A stretch of 64,000 bases of DNA, taken from assembly GCA_018402255.1 (NCBI GenBank), contig JAGYIS010000010.1:62001-126000 (forward strand), read 5' to 3'. The stretch is from Marinobacter sp. (GTDB taxonomy: Bacteria; Pseudomonadota; Gammaproteobacteria; Pseudomonadales; Oleiphilaceae). The notes under the pieces were generated by a model. That model was not told where the DNA came from. It was given only the letters and a program-made list of their open reading frames with translations, and searched no databases. The position numbers and the translations under genes are program-made. Numbering within the stretch: position 1 is the first letter of the stretch; every line of letters starts with the position of its first letter. This document shows, one piece after another, positions 44,066 through 52,669 of this stretch.

Positions 44066-45505
44066 GTGTCAGAATCGGACGATAGCAGACTCGAGAGAGA
44101 CCGGGAGGAGCTGTTCCAGCTTGTTTGGTCCATGCCCAGTGAGCAAGTCGCTGCAAATCTGGGGATTTCAGGTGCTGCACTCAGCAAACAATGCGCCAAA
44201 CTTGGCATTCCCAAGCCGCCTCGAGGCTACTGGGCGCGCTTCAAGGGTAATCCAGATCGCCCGATTCCACCGATGACTGCGTACATGGAAGTGGTGAGGG
44301 CTCGACTAAAGCAAAAAACTATCCACCCTGGACTTCATTTATCAGAGCGGAAAAAGGAACTGTTCGAAAGGGCTGCTGAGACCATCTTGAATTCGAATCC
44401 CCAGTTGGGGCGATTCGAATTCAAAGGGTCAATGCTTACACAAATCGAGCCCTCGCTGGCCTCATCAGTGTTAACTACCGCGGTCAAAAACTTTGAAGAG
44501 TTCCTCCCCAAAACACCATTTGTATCTGCAAGACAAGTTGCTGCCGGTCTAATGGATGCCCTTTTGCCACTGGTCGCAGAGAATGTTTTGGTATTCCCTA
44601 AATCTGAAAAATATAGCCACCGATCCAAGAACGAGTTCGTTGTGGTCCGCGTTTCCGAGGAACTCTTGCGGCACCTTGCCAATGCCAATCGATTAGTTGA
44701 TGAGCTACAACTGGCCTTCTCAGCAATCTCCCTAAATAGCTCGGAGTATTGTCAGAGCGTTCGGTATATCTTTTCGCCGAAATCGTACTGGATCGCAAAA
44801 GCCGATCTTTGCGTTACGAGGACACACGCTTGGCTCAGGATTGAGCAACAATCACCCAGCGATATCTATGAGACGGATCCAGTTCCAATTGACCACCTGG
44901 GCCCGCTATCTTTTTTACCAGGACGTCGGCGGAATACTCAAACCGACCCAGAGGTTCGAATATACCGAGAAGACTGGAATCTACTGCAGACACTACTGGA
45001 GGCTGAGGATATGCATACGCTCAGCTCATCTGTTGTGTACGACCTTCTGGATTCCGACTTACACCTAAAGCTCGGACGAGCTATGAAAGTTTGGTGGCCC
45101 AGCGAACAGTTCCAGGCGCTCCAGATACTGCAAAATGGATTGGTCTCTGCCGAAGAAAAGATCGAGCAATGGGAATCAGAACTTGAGGTTGGCAAGGAGC
45201 GAATCTGTGAAAGAATCCTTGGCGTTCGCCGCGGGGATATTTTGCAGGTCATGCAACAAGGAAAGCCAGGGCGTGTCCAAGTCGAAAGACTGGATGTGTT
45301 CAAGTATGAAAACAACGTTACCTTTATGGCTCATGGCAAGCTGTTCAGGAAAGACGGGATGGTCGGGAAACGAAGTGAAACATTGTATCTGTCCGTGCCA
45401 ACGTCCATCGCCCATCAATTGACCGGATACAAAGAACCACTGCCTTCACCTACGCAACAAGCTCCGAGGACCTACCCATACTGGAGATGGAGTTGGCGAC
45501 GCTGA
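44066..45505 (+). CDS. Hypothetical protein with N-terminal helix-turn-helix
   Basis: The 479-residue protein begins with an HTH-like region (ELFQLVWSMPSEQVAANLGISGAALSKQCAKLGI, residues 16-49) and PPRGYWARF, followed by a long uncharacterised region. The GTG start follows GGAG. It is divergent from the RloC-like operon, 175 bases apart, which fits a regulator of that operon, and its stop is immediately followed by the dyads at 64-65 bp spacing. Target and family are unknown to me beyond the HTH. Confidence 0.6.
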   Translation: MSESDDSRLERDREELFQLVWSMPSEQVAANLGISGAALSKQCAKLGIPKPPRGYWARFKGNPDRPIPPMTAYMEVVRARLKQKTIHPGLHLSERKKELFERAAETILNSNPQLGRFEFKGSMLTQIEPSLASSVLTTAVKNFEEFLPKTPFVSARQVAAGLMDALLPLVAENVLVFPKSEKYSHRSKNEFVVVRVSEELLRHLANANRLVDELQLAFSAISLNSSEYCQSVRYIFSPKSYWIAKADLCVTRTHAWLRIEQQSPSDIYETDPVPIDHLGPLSFLPGRRRNTQTDPEVRIYREDWNLLQTLLEAEDMHTLSSSVVYDLLDSDLHLKLGRAMKVWWPSEQFQALQILQNGLVSAEEKIEQWESELEVGKERICERILGVRRGDILQVMQQGKPGRVQVERLDVFKYENNVTFMAHGKLFRKDGMVGKRSETLYLSVPTSIAHQLTGYKEPLPSPTQQAPRTYPYWRWSWRR

Positions 45506-45506
45506 G

Positions 45507-45731
45507 GGTGTACCGCCAGTGTACCCATGGGTACACCCCGCCCGATATCCAAACTCGGAATCAGCTACACCGGTGTACCCGCAGGTTCACTAGAGGTACA
45601 CCGCTTCCTTGCAACTCAAATTCTGTTCAACAGTTGGTGTACCTGCAGGTTCACCAGCGGTGCACTATCTCTGAATTGGCCGAACTCGCAGAAATTACGG
45701 CTGTACCCACAGGTGCACCAGCGGTTCACTT
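45507..45731. repeat. Four dyad repeats at 64-65 bp spacing
   Basis: Units starting near 45507, 45572, 45636 and 45700 share GGTGTACC-(12-14 bases)-GGTACACC, with a common core CGCAGGTTCACYAG. The first two keep both dyad arms intact; the third and fourth degrade on the right arm. Spacing is 65, 64 and 64 bases, close to six DNA turns. They follow directly after the HTH gene stop. Possible roles are operator array, iteron-type origin or partition site. Spacing and lack of identical repeats exclude a CRISPR array. Confidence 0.6.
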
Positions 45732-45834
45732 TTTTATCTAACATATCGCGCCACCTGCCCTTCAATGGCGCCTAAGACATGCTAACTAACCCTGCCTCTC
45801 AGATGTTGCTAAAGAAGGGTTGGGAGCACAACGC

Positions 45835-46003
45835 GAATTCCAAATCAGATTCGCCAGGCAAACACGGCTCCCAAATCTCAGAGTGATCTAACAAATTCGA
45901 GATTTGGGAATTGGGTGAAGTATCCAAATCAGATACGCGGACCGTGGCACCGATCCAAATCAGGCAACACGTTTACATGACGGAATCTGCCTGATTTGGA
46001 ATT
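45835..46003. repeat. CCAAATCAG repeat cluster
   Basis: TCCAAATCAGAT or close variants occur near 45839, 45923 and 45954, with an inverted copy (GCCTGATTTGGAAT) near 45989-46002, and related CCCAAATCTC/GAGATTTGGG pairs near 45870 and 45898. The stretch is non-coding between the HTH gene and the 49-residue gene. It could be an iteron-type origin or binding sites for a local regulator. The remainder of the 700-base gap shows no supportable gene. Confidence 0.5.
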
Positions 46004-46209
46004 GACTGAAATTCCCAAAACGGCAGAAAGGTTGGAATTTATGGTTTCAATCGTGTGGTGAAACTGGCCCCAGTTGAACCAGCCAAATATCGGTCTGCAA
46101 AAAATCAGGTTTTTCCTCCAACTGCGCTGCCGACGAATTATCTCCGCGTCTGTAAATTCCAAAAGGTCCCGACGGGACAATTCAGACAACCAATGAACGG
46201 AGATATGAC

Positions 46210-46359
46210 ATGAGTAAGAAACCTTCAAGCAAGCCCATGACCGCCGCAGATGTGGCAAGGATCCAGAGCGCCACCGCCAAGCAATCTGGCGGCGAAGTTA
46301 GCAAGGATTCCTTTGTCGCCAGGGCTCAGAGGACTGTTGCAAAAAGGGATTCCAAATAG
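46210..46359 (+). CDS. Small basic protein, 49 aa
   Basis: The frame MSKKPSSKPMTAADVARIQSA... to AKRDSK has GGAG before the ATG. From memory, near-identical short proteins (MTPQAASRIQS...SFAARAQ type) occur on enterobacterial plasmids and islands, usually next to a small HicA-like gene as here. The function is unknown. It is followed after 52 bases by the HicA-like gene. Confidence 0.65.
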   Translation: MSKKPSSKPMTAADVARIQSATAKQSGGEVSKDSFVARAQRTVAKRDSK

Positions 46360-46411
46360 GCTTTACGAAAGAGCGGGCCTTGTGCCCGCTCGATTGTTGC
46401 GGGAGAGTACG

Positions 46412-46627
46412 ATGAAACGAGTATGCAGCGATAAGGATATAAATCAGTTGATTAAAGAGCTACTTCAGAACGGCTGGCGATATCAGTCTGGCAAAAAGCA
46501 CGGAAAAATCGAACTACCTGGAGTGGGCAAAGTGGTTATCCCAACAAGCCCCAGTGACCGACGGACCCTACAGAACCTCATTCGAGATATTCGTCAACTT
46601 GAGCGCAGGGAGGCCACTCTTGCATAA
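46412..46627 (+). CDS. HicA-like small protein
   Basis: The 71-residue product has a HicA-type double-stranded-RNA-binding fold pattern: an N-terminal helix (INQLIKELLQNGWRY), a short strand with KHGKIELP, VVIPTSPSD, then a C-terminal helix (RTLQNLIRDIRQLER). HicA normally keeps a His in the GSHH segment; here KKHG is the only candidate. No HicB antitoxin is adjacent, so it may not be a toxin. The start at 46412 has GGGAGAG upstream. Confidence 0.6.
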   Translation: MKRVCSDKDINQLIKELLQNGWRYQSGKKHGKIELPGVGKVVIPTSPSDRRTLQNLIRDIRQLERREATLA

Positions 46628-48872
46628 CACTCCTGCCTATCCTAGCCACCTCGAGATCATCAGGTCACTCGCACGAGCGTTTGACACAAAGGGATCTGAT
46701 AAGTGGATTGATGACCATGCCGGTAAGTGGGATTTTGACTATAGAGCCATTCCCGTCGCAACTGACAAGGTAGTCTACGAACCGCTATCCCGATACGTCG
46801 GAGGGGATTTTGGGCGAGATGTAGCCGCCTGGTTAAACAGATTCTGCAAAACATACAGTTGGTTTGTCGCGAACCTGAGCCTAGAGGGTTTTTCTCAAAC
46901 AGAGGCCTTAAGAATTCTCTCGAGTCACCTATTCAGCGCCTTTGGAGCTGAAGCTTTAAGAGGCGCCAGCAATAACCTCGACGGGCCACCCACAGAACAG
47001 TTTCTGACGCCCGGAAAGCAAGCCATTGCAACTGTGTTCGAATGGTTCGAGTTAACGGTACCGGGCTGGGATGATTTCTATGGCCACTTCAGCAAAGAAG
47101 TGAAAGACCGCATGCGACGGTGGCAAACGGGCACACAGCTTCCTGCTCTGAGTTCTCTCAGCGCCCTCTTTTCTAAACAAGATGCTGGCAAATTCTTCGA
47201 TGAAAAACAGAGAACTAGATTGCGAGCACTACTCGTTACAGCGCGAGCTGTTGATTATTACAGAACTCTGACGTTTGGAGAGGTTGCAATCGAACGGGCA
47301 CAGGACCGTTCCCCTACAAACCCGCAAGTTATCCACTCTCGAATTATTGATGAGTGCTTGTTAAAAGCTCCCCAGTTCAAGTTGATCGCAGAGCAGAATA
47401 CGATGCTCGCGATGCTACTGCATCCCGGCCGGAAAAAGGCATCCAAGGATCAAGCCTTCACCCAACAGGTACTCACGCATTTTAAGATCCTTCTGCAACA
47501 GGTTGCCCCCTCAGGCTCGCTCTCTTACTGTCAAAGCTGGCACGAAGCGCGCTGGCTCACCCTCTCAGGAAAATTGGATCGTGCCGCTGACGCCTACCAG
47601 AGAGCGTTTGAACAGTCTTATTTTCATGCCGGACCGAACCAGGGCCTCATCATTCAAGAAGCGCTGGCAGTAGCGGCAATGCTCGCATCGCCGCCCAAGA
47701 CATTCCTAAGGCAACTCCGAAATGCTCAGGTAGTGCTGGGGCTCGAAGTACCCCTGGATCTCGGCGACAGAACCGCTGTGTCGTCACGATACGACAAACA
47801 TCTTGAAAACTGGTTCATCCCTCAGTATCGCGGACATTTTCCAAGGATATTTCCGTCTGATGGTGCGTTCCCCGGAACAGAGTACCCGCAGCAGGAGCCA
47901 GACTTCCTCGGGTCGATTCTGGTAACTGCTGAGGACCTCGCCAAAAAACCGTCCATCAAGGATCCGAATCGGAAGATAAAAATTGGCCAGCTTCGCCAGA
48001 AACGAATTCCCCAACTTACCTATTTCGTATGGAGGGAAAACGCCGATGCTGTAGAAAAACTTCTGGACGCTGGCGCCAACGTGAATCAATTGTCCGATGC
48101 GGGTGACTCCGCGTTATTGCAGGCTGTGCAGTTGCTGGATGTCACTACCCCGGACCAAAAGCCAGGCGATGATTCGTTTTTCACTTTGCTGAGTGAAGAG
48201 CCACACAAGCCAGAAGTTTTGAATGCGACTACGCAGAAGAAGCGCTTATCCCTGCTAACAGCCACTATCAACACCAACAGGCTCGATGTGCTGCGAAAAT
48301 TACTTGATATGGGTTGCGCGCCAGATTCCAGAGCCGGCATCGAGCTTAGCACTCCCCTGTACTACTGCATTCAGAAAATTGGATTGGTAAAGGGCAAGAG
48401 TGAGGTCTTAAACCAGATAACACAGGTGCCCCAAGACCAGGTGCTACTTGAAAGCATCAGGCGATATACCTCAGGGAGTCTTGGTATGACCCTCGAAGCC
48501 CAACGGCAGTATCTGGAACGAGTCGCCTCCGACCCTAGGTATAAAAGCATTCACCAAGCAACCGGAAAAATTCTGGTCGAAACAGAGCGAAAGTCGTTAG
48601 ACCTGGATGTTTTGCGGGCTATGGCCGGACTGCTTATCGAGCGGGGCGCAGACACCAACGCAGAACAGAATTACCCCATCCCGGGCTACACCCCCCTTAT
48701 GCTTGCAATTGAAAGTGATGAACTAGTCCTGGTAAACAGAATGATCAGCGCCGGTGGAATTCTTGAGAAGACGTACCTTGACCAAAATTCAGGTAAATGG
48801 GTCACTCCTTTGCAAATCGCTACTGAGTTCCAAGCCGACTCAGTACTCAAGAAGGTATTTGGCAAAAGATAG
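46620..48872 (+). CDS. Ankyrin-repeat protein
   Basis: The C-terminal half (from about residue 470) has ankyrin signatures: FVWRENADAVEKLLDAGANVNQLSD, LSLLTATINTNRLDVLRKLLDMG, MAGLLIERGADTN and TPLMLAIESDELVLVNRMI. The N-terminal 450 residues are helical and unrecognised. The start is uncertain: TTG at 46620 overlaps the HicA-like stop by eight bases, while ATG at 46554 would overlap it by 74. Ankyrin repeats bind proteins, so this may be a sensor or scaffold of an island system. Confidence 0.6.
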   Translation: MHNTPAYPSHLEIIRSLARAFDTKGSDKWIDDHAGKWDFDYRAIPVATDKVVYEPLSRYVGGDFGRDVAAWLNRFCKTYSWFVANLSLEGFSQTEALRILSSHLFSAFGAEALRGASNNLDGPPTEQFLTPGKQAIATVFEWFELTVPGWDDFYGHFSKEVKDRMRRWQTGTQLPALSSLSALFSKQDAGKFFDEKQRTRLRALLVTARAVDYYRTLTFGEVAIERAQDRSPTNPQVIHSRIIDECLLKAPQFKLIAEQNTMLAMLLHPGRKKASKDQAFTQQVLTHFKILLQQVAPSGSLSYCQSWHEARWLTLSGKLDRAADAYQRAFEQSYFHAGPNQGLIIQEALAVAAMLASPPKTFLRQLRNAQVVLGLEVPLDLGDRTAVSSRYDKHLENWFIPQYRGHFPRIFPSDGAFPGTEYPQQEPDFLGSILVTAEDLAKKPSIKDPNRKIKIGQLRQKRIPQLTYFVWRENADAVEKLLDAGANVNQLSDAGDSALLQAVQLLDVTTPDQKPGDDSFFTLLSEEPHKPEVLNATTQKKRLSLLTATINTNRLDVLRKLLDMGCAPDSRAGIELSTPLYYCIQKIGLVKGKSEVLNQITQVPQDQVLLESIRRYTSGSLGMTLEAQRQYLERVASDPRYKSIHQATGKILVETERKSLDLDVLRAMAGLLIERGADTNAEQNYPIPGYTPLMLAIESDELVLVNRMISAGGILEKTYLDQNSGKWVTPLQIATEFQADSVLKKVFGKR

Positions 48873-48940
48873 GCCTCGCCGCTAACGATTTGGCTCATCC
48901 CCAAAATTCATGCCCTGACACACCAAACCTATCTTCATTA

Positions 48941-48976
48941 CGCAAAACGACGGTATTTTCATGCGGTCGTTTTGCG
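48941..48976. terminator. 11-bp inverted repeat downstream of ankyrin gene
   Basis: CGCAAAACGAC and GTCGTTTTGCG are perfect complements separated by 14 bases, 68 bases after the ankyrin stop. It may end the ankyrin transcript, but lacks a T tract and could instead be a recombination or regulatory site for the downstream xis-like/integrase pair. Confidence 0.4.
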
Positions 48977-49091
48977 CTTGCTCCTCCCGAAAAATACGTA
49001 GAGTGATCTCAATGTCTGATCAGCAGTGCTTCTGAAACAGCAGGCTTTAGAAGGTCAGATGCGTCCAAACTAGAGAGTTCGGGAGATTTCT

Positions 49092-49352
49092 ATGCGTCCG
49101 GTATCGATTGAGGATTTTATTAAAGTCGTTTTTGAATACGACAGTGCGCCACCTGCCCCCTCAACTATTCGTCGACTTTGTGCTGCGAAAGACGAGAGCG
49201 GACTGGCAGTTATCCCCGGTGCCTTTAAGCTGGGGAAAGCCTGGAAAATCGATCTGGATGGCTATTTCCGAGAGATGGAACGTCGGATGTCCGGATCTGA
49301 TTTTGAAGACGACAACTTCATTTACGAATTGGCGAATAAATTAGCGTCCTAA
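49092..49352 (+). CDS. Excisionase-like DNA-binding protein
   Basis: The 86-residue product reads as a small winged or MerR-like DNA-binding protein (STIRRLCAAKDESGLAVIPGAFKLGKAWKIDLDGYFREM), the pattern of Xis/AlpA proteins encoded before tyrosine recombinases. GGGAG precedes the ATG. The integrase ATG follows one base after its stop codon, so they are co-translated. Predicted role: directs excision. Confidence 0.65.
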   Translation: MRPVSIEDFIKVVFEYDSAPPAPSTIRRLCAAKDESGLAVIPGAFKLGKAWKIDLDGYFREMERRMSGSDFEDDNFIYELANKLAS

Positions 49353-49353
49353 C

Positions 49354-50622
49354 ATGGCACCTAGATATCGCTCTGACAAAAATTCGACTCTGCACAGGTA
49401 CCCTGGCCTTTATCTGAGCGAGGACGGCGTCTACTTTGTCGTCCATCCCATAACCAAAAAACGTGGCAGCTTGAGAACTAAGGACCGGAATGTCGCTATT
49501 CGGCGGTGGTCGGTGCTAAACCAATCGTGGGAGACAGAAGTCCATGAGTGGCAGGCCAACTCCCTTGCTGAAAAATTGAATAGTCTTTCGACACCGGCAA
49601 ATAAAGGGGATCACATCCTTCTCCAGGAATACCTGAAGAAATGGAGAACAGAGGTCCTTGGCCATCAAGTAAAAGGCAAGCGCATAGTTTGGTCGGAGTG
49701 CCGAGTCCTATCCCTACGAGGGCCAAACAAAGGAGCGCCTATCGCTACGCCAACCAGAGTTGATTACGCAAGCGACGCCCGGCAGCTGGAACAGAGTGAC
49801 GACGCAAAGTTTCCTCTTTCCGACCCTCAGATTCTTCGCAAGATTCGCAAATTGCTCTCCCCGTGGTTGCCGATGCCAACACACTACAACGGCCTTAAAA
49901 ACACTTTGAATCGTGTCTTCCTCCATGCCGTTCAGGAAGGTCTCATTGACCGAAATCCGATGATTGATATCCGTAAGGCCGCCGAGGAGAAGCGTAAAGT
50001 ACTGATCCCCGATGAAGCATACCGGAAGATCACGGAGTACCTTTGCGTTCATCGGCATAACAAGCGGGACATGGACGGAACATGGCGTGCAAAGATTTGT
50101 GATCTCATCTACATGATGAGCCAGCAGCCGATCGACGTATTTAATTTGAAGGAAAGCCAGGGAGAGCTGTACGACAAACCTGTTGATCGTGGGGATTATC
50201 TTGCATTCGGAGTTATCCGCTTTGCGCGCCACAAAACCAAAATCGGGATTGAACTCGAGATGAACGAAGATCTCGCAGATCTGTGGAGGTGGTTTGTGGA
50301 GTTCAAGCGGAAGGAGGCCATCATAAGCGAGTACCTTTTGGTGTACCCACGCTATTTCGACATGCGCTCCAGAGCTCAAAATGTGAAACATAGAACGATG
50401 CAGGCCGCCTGGAGAGATGCGTGTAAGAAAGCGGGGTATGACGGCATGTACCACTTACGGGATCTGCGCAAGAAAGGCCTGACTGAGGAGTTCCTCACCC
50501 AAGGTGAGAATGACAAAGGGGGTCATGAAACGGAAGCGATGCGGAACCATTATCGGTTGATCAAGCCACCTAAGCGGGCGAGGACGACTATCAGGTTTGA
50601 CCGAGACCAGAGTGCTACCTGA
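49354..50622 (+). CDS. Tyrosine recombinase (phage-type integrase)
   Basis: The 422-residue protein has an N-terminal arm-binding-like region, a core-binding region and a catalytic C terminus with DLRKKGLTEEF (box II Arg), GGHETEAMRNHYRL and likely nucleophile Tyr near residue 400. In the box I position, SQQPIDVFNL, the usual Arg looks replaced by Gln, which is odd and should be checked by alignment. It presumably integrates the island at tRNA-Cys, though it lies 6.4 kb from the right attachment repeat. Confidence 0.7.
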   Translation: MAPRYRSDKNSTLHRYPGLYLSEDGVYFVVHPITKKRGSLRTKDRNVAIRRWSVLNQSWETEVHEWQANSLAEKLNSLSTPANKGDHILLQEYLKKWRTEVLGHQVKGKRIVWSECRVLSLRGPNKGAPIATPTRVDYASDARQLEQSDDAKFPLSDPQILRKIRKLLSPWLPMPTHYNGLKNTLNRVFLHAVQEGLIDRNPMIDIRKAAEEKRKVLIPDEAYRKITEYLCVHRHNKRDMDGTWRAKICDLIYMMSQQPIDVFNLKESQGELYDKPVDRGDYLAFGVIRFARHKTKIGIELEMNEDLADLWRWFVEFKRKEAIISEYLLVYPRYFDMRSRAQNVKHRTMQAAWRDACKKAGYDGMYHLRDLRKKGLTEEFLTQGENDKGGHETEAMRNHYRLIKPPKRARTTIRFDRDQSAT

Positions 50623-50683
50623 GCCTTGAAGCAAACCCTGAATACACTTTGTGTCCAGAATTGCGAGCCGACACCAAGTCAGA

Positions 50684-50700
50684 GTACACTGCCTGTGTAC
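50684..50700. promoter_or_regulatory. Palindromic operator-like site before antitoxin gene
   Basis: GTACAC and GTGTAC flank a five-base spacer, with an overlapping GTGTACAC palindrome, 19 bases upstream of the antitoxin start. Phd-type antitoxins autoregulate by binding such sites. Confidence 0.45.
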
Positions 50701-50718
50701 ACAAGTGGAGTGAGAGTC

Positions 50719-50955
50719 ATGCAGACGATTAATGTCCGAGAAACGCGGGAAAAACTCGCCAATCTATTGGATGCTGTAGCTGCGGGAGAAGAAATTGTTA
50801 TCCTTCGTCACGGCAAACCTGCTGCACGCTTGACCGCAGCCTACCCCGAAAAAATTCAGTTTCTGGATCGCTCAGAGCTCAGAGCCTCGTTACCGCCGTC
50901 TCAAGATAGCTCTACACAAGTGGTGCGAGACCTCAGAGACGAAGAGCGCTACTGA
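50719..50955 (+). CDS. Phd/YefM-family antitoxin
   Basis: The 78-residue product starts MQTINVRETREKLANLLDAV and continues GEEIVILRHGKPAARLTA, the standard Phd/YefM DNA-binding fold, followed by a flexible acidic tail. The ATG at 50719 is preceded by GGAG. Its stop overlaps the PIN gene start by one base (TGATG). It should neutralise the PIN toxin and repress the operon. Confidence 0.85.
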   Translation: MQTINVRETREKLANLLDAVAAGEEIVILRHGKPAARLTAAYPEKIQFLDRSELRASLPPSQDSSTQVVRDLRDEERY

Positions 50956-51389
50956 TGTACTACTTCGACACCAGCGCCGTTCTACCCTATTACCGCCAGG
51001 AGCATGCTAGCGATAGCGTTCAAGCCTTACTTGAATCGCAGACCAGTCCGGTTCTGATAAGTCATTTGACACAAGTTGAGGTCGCGAGCGCCTTGGCTCG
51101 TTGGGTTCGCATGGGGGAGCTTAGCGAGCCCCAGGCAAATCGCATTGAAAGTGCCTTCTATGATGATGTCAGCCATGGGCGCTTCACCCTCTGCCCTATT
51201 GAATCAGACCATTACCGGCGAGCCAGCCATTGGATTGGGACACGGAAGACAAGTCTGAGGACATTGGATGCGCTTCACCTGGCCTGCGCGGAGTCTCATC
51301 AGGCTCGTTTGATAAGTGAGGACGAGGCGTTAGTGGCCGCGGCCGTTTTCTTTGGTTTAGACGCCCGCCTTGCTTCAAAGGGCGACTGA
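50955..51389 (+). CDS. PIN-domain toxin (VapC-like)
   Basis: The 144-residue protein begins MYYFDTSAVLPYY (Asp5) and has conserved acidic positions in QVEVASAL and TLDALHLA, as expected for the Mg-binding PIN active site of VapC ribonucleases. It is paired with the antitoxin by a one-base overlap. The Wadjet operon starts five bases after its stop, so the toxin-antitoxin pair and Wadjet may be one transcription unit. Confidence 0.85.
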   Translation: MYYFDTSAVLPYYRQEHASDSVQALLESQTSPVLISHLTQVEVASALARWVRMGELSEPQANRIESAFYDDVSHGRFTLCPIESDHYRRASHWIGTRKTSLRTLDALHLACAESHQARLISEDEALVAAAVFFGLDARLASKGD

Positions 51390-51394
51390 GCACC

Positions 51395-52669
51395 ATGCCT
51401 AGCCCAAAACACCTCACTAGAACACTTTTTGAGCAATGGGAAACTGTCGAGGCACTGGTTCGGGCCACCCGGGAGATGCCGGCGTTCTCCGAGGAGCAGG
51501 TTCTTGCTGCCATTCGCCAGGCTCAACCGGCCCTGGACGACTTCCAAGTCAAGGATGCTCTACGCAGGCTTTTGGCAAGTGGCGTACTAGAGGTTCAAAG
51601 TCGCTCTGAAAGCTTCGTGGTCAATGCCCATGTACTTGAGTTTGTGCGTGGCCTGACGCATGAACACGAACTAGGACTATCATCAGTCATTCAGGCGCGC
51701 ATCGAGGCAATTCGTGGCGCGACAGAGACCCTCACCGCAGGTATCGAAGCCGGAGATACCGGTCAGCAGACTCAGGCCATTAACCGACTATCTAGCCTGT
51801 TCAGAGATATTGCCCGCCAGCTCGAGCAGGACCGCCATGCGATTGCCGAGCTGGCCGAGCAAGCAAAATCAGCAGACACTCGGGCTCCCATAGCAAAACG
51901 CTACAAGTCCGTCCTCGACGCGTACGATCAGTATGTTGAACCGATGAACGAGATGATGGATTCCGGACCGTCCGGCATTTTCTACCACCACCTCGCCGCA
52001 GCGGAAGACGCCCTCGACCTCGGCTACAATCGCCTGGTCACCAAAGGCGCGCTCTATAGCCATCTTAACCGTCTCCGGCACGTTGGGTATCAGGCCAAGG
52101 AATTGCGACGACTGGGGCGAATCACGGCTCAGCAATGTGCTGATATTCTGTTACCCCTCCGAGAGGAAGCACGCCAGCATAACAATCTTTCCTCGGCCAT
52201 CAGCCGGCTGTTAGGACAGGTTCGCAAAAAAGGGCTCAACCGCACCTTTCGCAAGCGCCAGGATCAGACCTGGCTGCCGGTGTGGCGCGTGAATCAGAGC
52301 CGCAGTGTGTCTGTAGCCGACGAGGTCAAGACAATCATGGCGGAAGCGAGGAACTTTGAGCCTACTGAACGGGAGTTCCCGGGCGAAGTGGATGGGGGGC
52401 CTGTCACCATTGCCGAGTGGATTGACGAAGAACAGCTCCGGCAACAGTTGTTAAAGGACCTCCCGGTCGGCAACCTTTTGGAGTGGCTGAAGCACCACTG
52501 TCCCTCCCTGCCTGACCAGGTTCTTCTGCGGCTCTATCATGACCTGGCACGGGAGGACCTATGGGAGATGGAGCTGGAAGCGCAGCCTACAATATCCGCC
52601 CTTTCCCTGATTTCAGTGCACTACTGGCCCTACCGTCTGACACAACCGGTGAATAAAACTCGTGAGTAA
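51395..52669 (+). CDS. Wadjet JetA-like kleisin (MukF/MksF-like)
   Basis: The 424-residue protein has an N-terminal winged-helix-like part (EEQVLAAIRQAQPALDDFQVKDALRRLL) and helical middle and C-terminal regions, consistent with a MukF/MksF-type kleisin. It does not look like the classic DUF3375 sequence by eye, so the Wadjet type is left open. It overlaps the JetB-like gene by eight bases. Together with JetB and JetC it would form an SMC-type motor complex. Confidence 0.65.
   Translation: MPSPKHLTRTLFEQWETVEALVRATREMPAFSEEQVLAAIRQAQPALDDFQVKDALRRLLASGVLEVQSRSESFVVNAHVLEFVRGLTHEHELGLSSVIQARIEAIRGATETLTAGIEAGDTGQQTQAINRLSSLFRDIARQLEQDRHAIAELAEQAKSADTRAPIAKRYKSVLDAYDQYVEPMNEMMDSGPSGIFYHHLAAAEDALDLGYNRLVTKGALYSHLNRLRHVGYQAKELRRLGRITAQQCADILLPLREEARQHNNLSSAISRLLGQVRKKGLNRTFRKRQDQTWLPVWRVNQSRSVSVADEVKTIMAEARNFEPTEREFPGEVDGGPVTIAEWIDEEQLRQQLLKDLPVGNLLEWLKHHCPSLPDQVLLRLYHDLAREDLWEMELEAQPTISALSLISVHYWPYRLTQPVNKTRE

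Noticed and set aside
45507..45731. A possible CRISPR array
   Set aside because: Only four imperfect units, internal dyads and spacers of 30-odd bases with related sequence, and no cas genes nearby.
45487..45775. Short plus-strand frames through the dyad array
   Set aside because: The frames are produced by the repeats, contain no ribosome site and resemble no known protein.
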